NCBI RefSeq assembly: GCF_022458985.1
Contig: NC_061779.1
Span: 16,351,001-16,415,000 of the forward strand
Length of the DNA stretch: 64,000 bases
Reading direction: 5' to 3'
Origin: Mugil cephalus
Taxonomy: Eukaryota > Chordata > Actinopteri > Mugiliformes > Mugilidae
Both the position numbers and the translations under genes were made by a program. The notes beneath the pieces were generated by a model that saw only the letters and a list, made by a program, of their open reading frames with translations, ran no database searches and was not told the origin of the DNA. This document shows, piece by piece, positions 42,115 to 53,989 of the stretch (positions within the stretch are counted from its first letter, which is position 1; every line of letters begins with the position of its first letter).

Positions 42115-42700
42115 TTTTCAGAATCAGAATCAGCTTAATTGGCCAAGTATGTGTGAACAGACAACGAATGTGACTCTCTTTGCTAATTGGTACACCACAA
42201 AATGATTAAATTAAATAAATAAAAGCTTAAAAAAATAGAAATTTCAGAATAAAAAAAAAAAAATAGAAAAAAAATAAAGGCCAGGAGCAGATTTGTTCAA
42301 TAAACTTCAACATAAGTATATACAATCAATAGATTAATTGATTTATTTATAGTTATTGTTCGTGATAATGGTCACTCTCTCTGTGACTGCTCAGATTTTG
42401 TCAAAGGTCGAAGAAACTGTTTTTGTGGCGGGTGGCACAGAGCTCTGTAACAGATCTGAGTCTGAACAGATTGTGTCCAGGGTCTGAGGGGTCAGTGGAG
42501 ATTCCTGATCCTGGGACTGTTCTCTGTAGTGTGTCCCTGTCATGTCTGGTGGCAGATCCAAACCAGATCGTGGTGTAGGGGCCCACACACACTTCAGGAG
42601 AAGGAACAATTGTGGCCAATTCCAAGTTTAAACCATAATTATGCATCTTCTTAAAGATGTTCAGTGTTATAGCTCCCTTTATGGAATTGTATTGTGTTTC
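42115..42700 (-). mobile_element. Non-LTR retrotransposon fragment (3' end of reverse transcriptase frame)
   Basis: Translated on the minus strand, pieces read WFGSATRHDRDTLQRTV, then SDPGHNLF, then TRHKNSFF. These recall the C-terminal tail of reverse transcriptase in a LINE family common in fish. Internal deletions separate the pieces. The plus-strand sequence AGAATCAGAATCAGCTTAATTGGCCAAG near 42120-42150 also belongs to this repeat as I remember it. It is a decayed, 5'-truncated copy. Confidence 0.6.
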
Positions 42701-42980
42701 TACCACTTTGTCTGTAAAGGTTCTTAGTCATGTAGTTCATAGTATATCTAAAAAAAACAATAAACAAAAATAACAGCCAAAACACAATTAAAATCTGAAC
42801 TTTTTTTGAGAAGAGGCCAGCAATCGATTATTTTAAATTATCAATCTGACAACTGGACATTTCAAACTGGGATTGGAATTTTTGTTTACGGTTAAGAAAG
42901 TGAGGCTCCACCACCCCCTAGTTTTTTGCCTGTTTGTTTTTTGTTGCTTTTTTCTTACCCACATATTAGTATGAAGCTAT

Positions 42981-43011
42981 GAATTGAATTGAATTGAATT
43001 GAATTGAATTT
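42981..43011. repeat. (GAATT)n microsatellite
   Basis: Six perfect GAATT units. Confidence 0.9.
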
Positions 43012-43689
43012 ATTACTACTGTTATCATTATTTTGATGAAGTCTATGTGCCTGGTCTGATGGAAGGGTCAAGAGGAAACTGGGAATATGGTTCACTAACC
43101 CTGAGGAGATTTGCAAGTCTGCTATATTATTTCACACTTAAAAAATAATAATAATAATAATAATAAAAATCCTTATTTAAATTATTTTATTTGCTATTAT
43201 CATAATTTCATCATTATTTATTTGCTTCTATGTTTTGTATTAGTGTTTGTACGCTTGTGAAGTGTATTGTGCTTTATGTTTTTGAGTAAATGAGGTCATA
43301 GTTTGTGTCGATGGAAAATAAAACATAGGTGAGGACATAACCCACTCATCCAAACATTCAGGTCTATGAGGCTGTTGAGAAGCTGGGGTTTAAATAACAA
43401 CATTATTTTTTGACAACCTCATTTTAGTCAGTGGGCTCTGCTAAATGCAATTTCAACACCCCCACCTACTACAACCACCCAAAAATGATCATACAGTCGA
43501 ATTGCCACCTTTCTTACAGAGTTTCATCATAATTTGAACATAATGATTTAGTGAAGGACTGATTAAATATTAGACTGTGTCAGCTTTCACTGGTGTACCT
43601 AATGTTTTGGCAGGCGGGTGGACATTCGCTGTTATTTCACTTCGTCAATTACAGTCAGCTGTGGTGGTGTGGAGTAGTTTTAATGAAGT

Positions 43690-43690
43690 A

Positions 43691-43748
<58 letters not shown>
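43690..43748. repeat. (AAT)n microsatellite
   Basis: About nineteen nearly uninterrupted AAT units. It creates a meaningless poly-Asn frame on the plus strand. Confidence 0.95.
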
Positions 43749-43750
<2 letters not shown>

Positions 43751-44223
43751 CGGTTAAAGTATTAGTTGTTCACATGTTGTGTCCAAAACAGAGACCCAGC
43801 CCATCAGTACTATGGTTGTCTCGTAGCCAGCACACATTTAAATAAAGTCTTTAGTTTAAACTAATGTATAACTATGAGTTTGTACGGCCAGGAGTGTTTT
43901 AAATAAAAATTTAAATTGATTTATTTTACTACTGTTCACTGAAGGCGGATTACTACGACCTCAGCCCGCATCACGAGACCCGTCCGATGACACCGACGCT
44001 AACGTCTCTATCAAAAACCAACGACTTTAAAGCGTTTAACAGCACAACTACACCACCTTAAACACACACGGGCGAGATTTTGTCACGATAAATAAATAAA
44101 TAAGCCCGAGGGGTGTGTTCGGGCGTCCGCCAGCTTACTCTGTCTGTGGAAACAAGTTAGCAAACATGCTAGCTCAGACCCAGACGTTTGCTTTCACTTC
44201 GCTGCTTCACTCACCGGAGGGGG

Positions 44224-44261
<38 letters not shown>
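44224..44261. repeat. (GACA)n microsatellite
   Basis: About nine perfect GACA units close to the presumed hps5 transcription start. Confidence 0.95.
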
Positions 44262-44288
44262 TGGGACGGGTGGACAGTCCAGCCTTAC

Positions 44289-44400
44289 CGCCTGTTAAAA
44301 CCACAGCAAACTTCTTTCTTTCATCCCTGGTTTTGCTGAGTTGCTCCGCTGAAAGTCGGCGACCGGGAGCCGAGGCAGCTCCTCTCAGCTGATCTGATGC
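44289..44400 (-). promoter_or_regulatory. Candidate hps5 first (non-coding) exon and promoter
   Basis: On the minus strand, a donor at 44289/44288 (ACAGGCG/GTAAGG) follows a moderately GC-rich stretch. The first coding exon of hps5 has an acceptor at 41123 upstream of its ATG, so a 5' UTR exon must exist. This is the best candidate that I see, but the pairing is inferred. Confidence 0.35.
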
Positions 44401-44438
44401 GAGTGAGGAGACACTTCCTGGAGGCAGCTCCCCCCCAA

Positions 44439-44445
<7 letters not shown>

Positions 44446-44520
<75 letters not shown>
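44446..44520. repeat. (CA)n microsatellite
   Basis: About 75 bases of uninterrupted CA dinucleotides, adjacent to the presumed hps5 promoter. Confidence 0.97.
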
Positions 44521-44524
<4 letters not shown>

Positions 44525-44680
44525 CCAGCCTCTGGTGTGTTAGTTTCTCATTAACTAGAGCTGGAACTAGTCAGAGAGCCAACACGCATCCTCACCTCTG
44601 GATACTGTAGTTTGTAAGGAGCCCAATGATTAAAGAATTAACGACCACATCCACAGTCAAAAGGAACAAAAGCTTAACAC

Positions 44681-44686
44681 TTTAAT
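44681..44686 (-). promoter_or_regulatory. Possible gtf2h1 polyadenylation signal (ATTAAA variant)
   Basis: On the minus strand an ATTAAA variant lies about 610 bases after the gtf2h1 stop codon. No canonical AATAAA is closer. Position and motif only. Confidence 0.3.
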
Positions 44687-45296
44687 TCTTTTTTTTTTTT
44701 TGTCTTCAGTGCAGACAAATAGTGCAGACATTACAAACCAGTGACAGTGTGATTCCGAGTCTCACACACACACACTAATGCACTCGAGTGTGAAATGCCT
44801 TTACAGTATTGCTATATCCACTTCCCCTCTTGGTTCAGATTTCCTGGGACTCTGTATTCAGAGGGGGCTCCTCCTTAGTCAAAGCGCTCCATCTCCGCTC
44901 TGATGGATCACGTTGGCAGTCTCACACCTCGGCCTCTTGTCCTGAGTCTCTTCTTTTTTTTTTTCTTACTTCCGTCTGAAATTTGGTCATGTTAACACCT
45001 TTTTAAAAGTCCTGTTTTAAAGATCACAGGTAACAATCTCTCAACCGCCGAGAAAACACAAAGAAAAGAGAAAGAAACTAATTACAGATGTTTGTGACTG
45101 AGATGCAGTTAAGTCTCTGCTGAACATTTGGGGTTGTAGCAGCATCCCTCTATATCCTCCTCTCTAAGCCCTTGTGAACTAGGTTCCATGAGACTGTGGT
45201 CTCCTCGCAGCCGTCTAGAGGACATTCACAAGTCATTTGTCCATCTAATGTCTTTTTTTTTTTTTGTCTTCTCTTTGACAAATCATCCAGAAGAGC

Positions 45297-48200
45297 TCAG
45301 GTTTTCCTCATCATCCGACGCGTTTGCCAGATGTGGAACTTGCTATAGGCACTCTGCAGCATCTCCTCCAAATGCCCCGTGAGCTGCGGCGACATTAGAG
45401 ACATTTTAATACAGGTGCCACCGGGTGAAAGCATCACTGTGAAAACCTCATAGACTTACATTTGTACTCAAGTACTGACGCTGAATTTTCTCTTGAAACG
45501 GACGAAGCTTTGTCATCTGAAATTTCTCCAGGTTTGTCTTCATCTTCATCACCTATGTGAAATATATGAGGCGACAAAAGCATTGGACAGTGGAAAGTTA
45601 ATTATGTTTTATGGGCTGCAGCACATAGACAGAAGGTTTTGTTTTACAGCAGATGCAAATTAGATTTTTCTAATCACTGACCAGAGAGAAAAGACTGAGC
45701 TTCTCTGTTTCCATTCTGGTATGTATACCTTTAATCAGTATCATATACCGAACATTATTCTTTTATCGGAAACATATAATTTTTTTCTCCACTTTAAAGG
45801 ACAAATGTGCATCATATTTTTAAAGCACAAAGATATTCTAACAATCCTTTTTATTATACACCAAGGTATTTGGTTGGTTTTGAATAAACCTAATATTAGT
45901 CCCAGTGTGGGAGCCTGTCTGACTTCAACTGCGAACAAACTTTTAGTGATCTCGAGTCGCTCCGCTGGGAACTGATTGCTCCCAGACAATTATTCTGCTG
46001 CCGGAGCAATTTAAACTGGATGACATCGAAATCTGAGCCCTGTGGAGCTGAATTTGTTTACAACTAAATGGTGTGTTACCAGATTCATATTCGGATAAGA
46101 ATTAAATCTGGTCACATCAGTCACCTTCTCCTCCAAAAACGGCGTGTTCACGGGAAAACAGGACCAGAAGTGTCTCAATAACTCTCCAGCAGCTACGTAA
46201 AGATGCTTCAACTCTCCTTGAACCTCAGTGGGCACCATCTCTGGAAAACAAAAAATGGAAAAGAGGCCGCGCACAGTCAACAGTCACGCTCAGACAGCAG
46301 TCGTACGAGAGCGACTTTAAGGTAATTGTGCTGCTCTGTAGCATTCCAGCTTGACCGACAACAATGCTTCAGTAAATAGCTTTGTACAAAACCCTTACGA
46401 TTTATGGCTTGCTGTGCTCCGGCCTGCATGAGGACGCCACCTGGAGAGAGAGCTGTAATGGCAGAACTAGCCGCGGAGCTGGACAACACCTGCAAACATC
46501 AGCACTGCAGTTAAACACCAATCCAACCTGAACACCTGCTACAAACTTGTGGATTATTAGTCAATTATTAAAAGACAAACATTAGAAGAGGCCTGAATAC
46601 AGTGCATACTTCTGGCTTTGTGGGAAACTCCTGAATATCTTGAAAATATTTGAGCAAACAGGATATTTCTCACATTTTAAGCTCTGAGACGTTTGATTAT
46701 ATTTACTACATCAGTAATATTTTGAAGAAGTACGCCCCGTTCTCCAGAGCCTTGTCTAACTAGACTAAACAACAAATTAAATCAAACACTGACTCATTCA
46801 TTTGAAATCTGTGTTATTCCTGTGTCTTGTGATTAGGGTCAAGCATTTCTTTTTTTAGAGAGTTGAGTTTAGATGTATCCCAGTCAGCTGAGGCACAATG
46901 GACTCGTGGACTGAGACGGTCCTCACTGTGCGGCACTTTATTATCTCTGGGGAAGGTGGTGATTGTCACCTGTAAATACAGTGTTTTCTCTGTCCTTAAA
47001 CATTTCATGGAGGATAGATTCTCACATATGTAGATGCAAACGTATCACTGAATGAGGTCTGAAAGCTTTTTAGGGGTCTACGCAGTCAGGGTTTGTTCTG
47101 AAGGGCCTTGAAAGTTACAGCTGTGAATGATTGGCTCTTTAGTGCGAGCAGATCTGCTAACAGTTCAAATGCAGGATGAATTAAGACACCTGAGCTGTTG
47201 CAAAAAACACAGTGTGTGATCTAACCTGAGTGAGGTTGGGTTTGTAATTGGCCATCTCGTGCCGGATGTAGTTGACAGAGTTGATGATGTCCTGGCTGGT
47301 TGAATACTGTTGGGACTGAAGTGGCACAGGGCCATGAGCATACCTTATAAACATAGAGGAGAAGAAACATTATGTTAGTGTATGTCTCAAAGGTGGCACT
47401 TTAATCGGCCTAATATAAGCCAGATCTTAAACACAGAAAAAGAAACATGACCTTCTACTTCCCTTCTATTATGAAACAGTGCAAAGTGAAAGCTGTGTCC
47501 AGAGGAAGTGAGACTCAACAACAACTAATCCGTTTCTCAAGCGACTAATGAACAACTAATTTATTGTTCTGTCTGAGGTCAGTTGCTGAAAAGAAACTGA
47601 ACAAAGTTTGATTTAAACAGATGTAAGAACTAATGGTGTGTTATGTGACAATATGATGGATAAGGCAAGAAAATGAAATACATCACCCACTTGTTAATGC
47701 GTTACTTTGACACCTCTTAGGTGAATCAAAAGAAAGAATCAAACAAGACAAACCTAAACTAAAATGTAGACAAACTGTACCTGTCAGACTTCTTCAGGTT
47801 CAACGCTACTGTTTTTGGCCTGTTTTCCCTTTGCAGATCCTCGTATTCTATGGCTTCTTGAAGCTTCACCTAAAGCAGACGTCCGAAGCCATGAAGTCAC
47901 TCAGACAACAAAAGCACGACAATTTCAATGTGGTAAAAAGCTAAAGAGCCACCGTACCTTCTTCACAGGAGGTTGGAAGAAGTCAGAATCTCTCGAGTTT
48001 CCATCTGTGCTGCTCGTCTCACTAGCTTGGTCAGTGGGGGCCTCCCTTTAAAAAACAGGGAGACACAGTTAGTGGGATGAGATAAACACGTAGAGCTGGC
48101 TTTGTTTTTTTTATTTTTAGCTTTTACAAATAATCTTTTTTCACCCCTTGCGTGAGCCTGCTGCAAGAACCATGGCGCTGTGATGGTTGAACCGCTTTAT

Positions 48201-50804
48201 GATGGCAGAGTTGCTGCTATCCTTCACCGTCTTGTTTGCAGTGGAAGTTGAGGGCAAAGTTGTGCAAATTCCATAACCCTGAGTGGCCAAAGATATCAGG
48301 TTTTAGGTTTGCACGAGTGAATGTTTAAGGACTATTAAAATGTAGCTGAGGGTGGCTAATCATCTCACCTCATCTAATGTTTTGTCCTCCAGCGACACGA
48401 GGTCAACCAAAGGATTCTTGACTCCTTGATTCACCAGAGACTTCAACCCTGCACGAGACACAGTGTAAAACACTCGCCAGAAAAAAACACTGCATTATTC
48501 AACCAACAGAAGTAATTGTTCAAAGTGTTCCTACCCTTCTCATCCTGCTTGGCACATTCTGAGAAGATATCCTGTGTTCCTGTGTTGATGCGGTCTCTGT
48601 GAAAATAATGGGACTGGAAGAAGCGGGTCCAGAACTCCTTTTCCGTCAGGTTATGAGGCACATTTTCACTGTACTTCTGCTTCACTGCAAGTACAATGGA
48701 AGTTTATTTTAACACAGTATAACTACGCAATCTTTCACATTCTCCGCGAGGAACGCCAGCAGCACATTTAATAACAGTTAATGAGATGGGCAAAGCAGGC
48801 ATTTCACCCAGAAATTAGATTTCACAATTAATCAGCAAAATCACTGCTGCAGGCTTTGAATGAGGTAATAATAACCCTCCGCTGGTCTGTTAATACTGTC
48901 CCAGCTAAGAGACCGACATTAAAGTTGACCTGTATTCGCTCACCTGCGGGGTATGTTCTGAAGATTGATTCAATAATATCAGCAGTCAGATTATATCTCA
49001 AGCCGTTGCAGCCGTCTGTCTGAGGTCTAATGTCTGCCTGTAAACAATAAACAACAGATATGTTAGCTGTACGCTGTTAATGGGGAAAGTGAAAGTGAGC
49101 TTAAGAAACATGAGATCTACTTGTACGCACCAGAAATGCTCCAGATATCCCGACTTCCTGTTTGCTGTTGGGCACAGCGGTGTCTGTGTTGTTCATGCCC
49201 GCTAACCTGTTGGCCCAGAATTCCTCAGCACTGATCACTTGGCTCACAACCAGGTCTTTATATAACTGGAAAAGCACAGGATCTTCTTGGAGCATCCTAC
49301 AGGAGGAAATACAGGAAAAAAATAAAAAAAATAGACCAATAGTGTAGAGACAGTATCCAACCTGTTTTATGCCGTGTGAAGAGTTGAGGTGTAGTGTGCA
49401 TGTGTGTTTCCATTTCCATAGAAGGCCACCATTTGCATTTGCTGAGCTGTTGTCATCATACATCACTGTGATCTATTTTGCATCCTACATATTTGACTGT
49501 TCTTTCATTTTCCTTCGTTATATCATAAAACAAAAAGAGGGCGCTTTGTCCTAGCTGCACACATTCCTGTATGGATATACATTGCTCACTTGTATGTTTG
49601 TTGTAATTGTGTGACACTATGACAATGTGCTCTAATAAAAATATTTAACAATCACATTACTGCGGTCGACTTCAAGCTGATGAAACTAGTGATGTGACCA
49701 TCTAAAACCGACGTATTAATCGACACACACTCTATATTCTACTTCAGTTGACACAGTTGAACAACAGTGAGCAACAAATTGCTATCTAACTCTGTTACCC
49801 TGTCTGGCGCTCTCTGGCTCACGCCGAGTTCTTCTACACTAACTTTGTCTACACGTTGTGGCAACAGATACCTGACGACTAAAGTCAATGCTGCTTTTAG
49901 TATGTTCAAGCATTTTGTTGGCAATAGGTGAAATGTAACACATTACCAGGGATAACTGTGATAAACACAGTCCACAGTCTCACCTGTTTTTCTCCTCCAG
50001 TTCCTTGTTGGCTTTCTTCTTGAACTTTGGCAGTAGCTGTTGCAGCAGTTCCTTGGCGGCATCTCTATCCTTGAGCGCACTGCTCTCGTTGGCAAAGTGG
50101 AATGTGGTACTCTCGCCGGAGTGAAGGACGAGCTGGAGCTGAATTTTGGCTTTACCGTCCGGGCTGATCTTCTGACCTGTAGAGAGCAGAGATAAACCTC
50201 AGCTCCAATGCATGACATACAAGAACAGTCATAACATCATGACCTCATGTCCTAATATTGGGACTGATCAGAGAATGGACATGGGTCTTCTGAGGGTGTC
50301 CTGTGGTGTTTGGTAACAGGATATGGTTGGGGGGGGGGCTTTGGATCCTATGGGTTGAGAGGAGGGGCCTCTGTGGGTCAGGCTTTTTCCAGTACATCCC
50401 ACAGATTGTTGATCAATTTGGGATCTAGTGAATTCGGAGGCCACGTCAACACCTTGTGCTGCTTTTTCATGTTTTTTGAGTTGCCTCGAAACTTTTTTTT
50501 GTGCGTACGTGTCAGGCTGAATCCTGCTGAGGATGTCTGGTCTAGGTGGGTGGTACATGTCTAAGTAACATCCACATGGACGCCTCAATGTCGTGGCTGG
50601 TCGGTGTATAACCCTGCAGATGTTGTAATTTCAGGGAACTGAATACTCACAGCGAATATCTGCGTATAAGTGGCTGACGGTGAAGCGGTCTTTTCCCTCT
50701 GGACCCCAGGCAACTCGTTCAGCCATCAGATATAGTGTCCCATCCTGCTTCCTCTGGCGGACCTTTTTCACCACCAGCAGCACCTCCTCTGACAGTGATG
50801 CCAT
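45297..50804 (-). CDS. gtf2h1: TFIIH basal transcription factor subunit 1 (p62)
   Basis: Core TFIIH subunit used in transcription initiation and nucleotide-excision repair. Fourteen coding exons, right to left: 50651-50804, 49984-50176, 49131-49296, 48944-49037, 48535-48684, 48369-48448, 48145-48278, 47958-48045, 47781-47869, 47226-47343, 46399-46489, 46125-46240, 45460-45552 and 45297-45383. They give 550 residues (human 548). The N-terminal PH-like domain (about 1-110; [20 protein letters not shown]) binds XPC, TFIIE and activation domains. Two BSD domains follow, with the diagnostic Phe-Trp in AEEFWANRL and [17 protein letters not shown]. The C-terminal helical region ends [16 protein letters not shown] and RRMMRKT. 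Frames are continuous with no stop. It lies on the same strand as hps5, with its 3' end facing the hps5 5' end. Confidence 0.96.
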
Positions 50805-52471
50805 GGCTCAACTAGAAAACTAAGAAAACACATAAACACTCACTAACTATCCTTGACACTTCCATCATCAATAATGCTCCCGCCACAACGCCGCAGATAC
50901 AATGAACCACTGAATATCAACAGGAAACCCGTGTTAGCTCATAAACTCCCTCAGCAACGTCAACGGCAGCAAGAATAAAACACCACACTGAGATGTTAAG
51001 TGCAAGCAAACAACATGAGTTAAGGTGACTACACAGCGCCACGAACAAACACACACATTCCTACAGCGCCCTCGTCCCCTGCTGGATAACATAGCTGACA
51101 AAATGAACACGTAGAAGACCCTGGTGTATTGACGCTTTTATCAAATCAACTTAGCTAACCAGGACGTCGTTAGCTACAGTCAAGAGGAGAAAAAGCCTCA
51201 GGGAGAAGTCGGCAGTGAACTTACTTTACCTCAAAATAAGTCAGGAATGCGACAAATACTTCGCTTTCCCTCAACGCATAATCTCTAGACAACGTGTCCG
51301 TGAATACATTAACTGCGGAATTAGTTATTTTTCAGCTGAATTTTGAGGACTCCAACACTGAGCGCTCTGACTTGGGCGCCGACATGACTGTCTAGCGGTG
51401 TGTCGCACTGAAAAGGTTCCGGGTGAGACAACAGGACGGGGAAGAGTTCCACTCGGCGTGATGAGCTCTTCAAACACCGAGAGACAAAAGAAGCAAATCC
51501 ACAAACAGTAGTGACGTGATGAAGATAATAAAAAAAACCTCTTCACAATAGAACATCTTACACAATTGTGTGGCAAATTGGGCAATTTAATTTATTACAT
51601 GAAAACATTTTAATCGGTTTTAATATGTGGTTATGAAATATTTTTTTTTTTTTTACTATTTGTTGATTATTTATTTAATTATATATTAGTTAATTATGCA
51701 TTTTATTTATTATTTATTTATTATAGATGAAAACTGTCGGTACAATTTTGAATTAATTAATTTTAATGATTTTATTCTCTAATGTAGTTTAGGGGTGTTT
51801 CTATTCAGAGTCTGTCCTCAGTATTCTCAAGCTTAAATGTTATTCAACTCACTCATAAGCGTCCAAATATTTCCCCATGTCACTGTGCCTCGCTGAACAG
51901 CCATTTCATCCATTTCCTGAAACTGAACTCCTTGTTTTGGGATGGGATCTAGAAAACAAGTTGATGGTTTAGATTCTGTAATTATTAAAGTGGGCTCAGA
52001 AAGAGCAGGAATCCAATGTACTTACATATTTGACAGCTGATGGAAGAATGCTTTGATTTTTTTTTCTCTAATGCCAACAAATCAGTAAAGAAGCTCATGA
52101 AGTCATTTCTACTGAGGGTTGAAGGACTAGGTGGCTCAACACAGCTGTGAGGTGTCATACATCACAACGAAACGCTGCTTTGAATGCTTCATTCATCAAT
52201 GGGAGTCACTGATGTGGAAATACCTGTGACTGATCTCACTTCACAGCACAAATCTGTCATTCTAACCCATGTTTCAAGTAATAAGTAGTAACGGGCCGAC
52301 ACATTCAGTTTTACTAGTAAATTTACATTTCAAAATGTTTACCACTTGGCGTCAGAATGAAGACTTTTTTTTTCATTAACTTGATGCTATAATTATATAT
52401 GACCACTAGATGTCGCTGGTATTGTCTGTCTTTGAGGCTTCGAACTGCGCAACTCTGAGTTGTACCAGGCA
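50805..52471. other. gtf2h1 5' flank and non-coding sequence
   Basis: The gtf2h1 5' UTR and promoter should lie just right of 50804. A donor-like GTAAAG (plus-strand CTTTAC at 51225-51230) may end a non-coding first exon. Beyond about 51600 the sequence is very AT-rich, and no gene is recognisable. Confidence 0.4.
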
Positions 52472-52824
52472 GGTCATTGGATTTTCCGTTCATAAAAGGA
52501 CATTTAAAAAAAACAAAAATGAGCAGTTTTTGATTTTTCAAAAATTTAAATTTAAATTCAAGGCATTTTTCTTTAGGGTCGAGAGCGGATGAACAAAACT
52601 CATTTTCTGTTTCTAAAAACAAAAAATGAAGACAGAAACAAAAAAGCGACGTTTTGCGTTTTTTTTTTTAACGGTTTTAATTTTTATTTTCATTTAAAAA
52701 ATGAAAATATACTGATTTCTCGATTTCTCTGATGCCTGATAAAGAAAAATACCCCGAATTTCAATTTGAATTAGTGAATTTTAAAATGAAATCAAATACC
52801 TTAGAGTAGGAAAATCCGATGACC
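52472..52824. mobile_element. Possible fold-back miniature element
   Basis: GGTCATTGGATTTTCC at the left is repeated inverted at the right as GGAAAATCCGATGACC (15 of 16 bases pair). The 353-bp interior is AT-rich and non-coding. I could not find a convincing target duplication, so the transposon class is open. Confidence 0.4.
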
Positions 52825-53162
52825 AAAACATACACGGACTGGTCAGCTTGCCTCCTCTGATTTATGACCCTCTTTTCCAGAACTAAATTTAGAGTTGTCG
52901 CCCGCTAAGCAATACTGTAGTGCTACCAACAAAATAATCTGTTTGTGTTACAGTTGAACTGTGGTTGCTGTCGTCCACACCATTGACAACTCGCACTAAG
53001 GTAAACAATGAAGGAAATAACTCCTTCTATCTAGTTACAATATCATCAAATAAGTGTCTACTGATGTGAAATGTCTTTCAAATTATTGTAAATTCAGATG
53101 TTAGGAAGAAATGATCGGACAAAGGAGGGTTATGAGTAAATGCTGTCAAACCTTCAGTTTCT

Positions 53163-53570
53163 ATGCTGTATGTTTGCAAAAGATCTAACCCTGACAGCAA
53201 ATCAGTTGACAGATTTGTGTCCATTGCCATGTTCTTTGGTGATTCTAAGCCAACCTGTCTGTCAGGTTACCTAGGGGCTCTTGTGAATGAATTTAAGGTG
53301 TTGAAGGATTGTTTTCTCGTTGGTCAAAAGACTTTCTTTGTGCAAGTTAGTTCAGCTGTATGTGATACTCCTGCACCAGCCTCCGTTAAAGTGGCCAAAA
53401 GTCACACTGGATATACAGGATGTGATAAGTGTGCTCAGTCAGATGTTTACAGTAACCATCGCATGACGTTGCCAGAAAAAAAAAAAATAAAAGCTCCTCG
53501 TAGGACAGGTTTTCAAGTGTCAAGTGAATCTCCAGTGAAGAAGCAGCCACCAAGATGCCGCGTCCCATGA
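53163..53570 (+). pseudogene. Relic of a Tnp2/CACTA-like transposase
   Basis: The frame (135 residues) contains FFGDSKPTCLSGYLGALVNE and, later, CDTPAP..VK..KSHTGYTGCDKC followed by NHRMTLPE. The order GDSKP - CD(A/T)PA - KxHxGYxGC(D/E)xC - N(R/N)M(T)FPE is what I remember from animal transposase-like proteins related to plant Tnp2 (CACTA/EnSpm). Both ends of the protein are missing, so it is a fragment. The superfamily assignment is by memory of motifs, not a search. Confidence 0.5.
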
Positions 53571-53944
53571 AAACAATAAATGGCAAGGTGGAGGAGAACT
53601 TGCCTTCTGCTTGTCAGTATATCACACCTCAAAGCCTGGTATCCAACCGTACAACAGTGATCTTTGATTTGAAAAACACTCAATTGCTATCTTTTAAAAT
53701 GTGCAAGAAATGTGTGTTTTGTGATAAAGACATGGAGGTGGAGGGACTTGGTAGATGGCCTCCCCACAAGACCCAGGGAGTTCAACAGGCTTTTAAGCAG
53801 CTGGAGCAGGCCCAAAGTACATGGCCTGTTCACAAAGATGCCAGAATATTATTCTTCAGGTTTGTACTCTTACATAATGAACAGATCAGTAATGTCAACA
53901 CGAAACATAAGCCTAAAATTGATCTGTATGCAGACATTCATTGA
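53555..53944 (+). other. Unrecognised open frame of 129 codons
   Basis: The frame begins within the end of the Tnp2-like relic, in another reading frame. It has a small cysteine cluster (CKKCVFCDKD) and no family that I recognise. It may be part of the same decayed transposon or a chance frame. No splice sites or neighbours support a host gene. Confidence 0.25.
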
Positions 53945-53989
53945 CATAAATATTTCCATCCTTACCCTAACCATAATGTAATTGTAATC

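Larger units (their letters stand above)
41124..44300. other. hps5 5' region with repeats
   Basis: Probably the first, non-coding intron of hps5. It contains a LINE fragment (42115-42700), a (GAATT)n tract, an (AAT)n tract and a (GACA)n tract, each listed separately. I see no other exon. Confidence 0.45.

Noticed and set aside
43577-43765. Poly-asparagine frame
   Set aside because: It is a translation of the (AAT)n microsatellite.
44194-44520. Cys-Val repeat protein
   Set aside because: It is a translation of the (CA)n tract; there is no other coding signal.
44224-44520. Regularly repeated units as a CRISPR-like array
   Set aside because: They are simple tandem repeats without spacers, in a vertebrate genome.
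45741-45989. 82-codon minus-strand frame inside gtf2h1
   Set aside because: It lies in the intron between 45552 and 46125. The exons on both sides join in frame without it.
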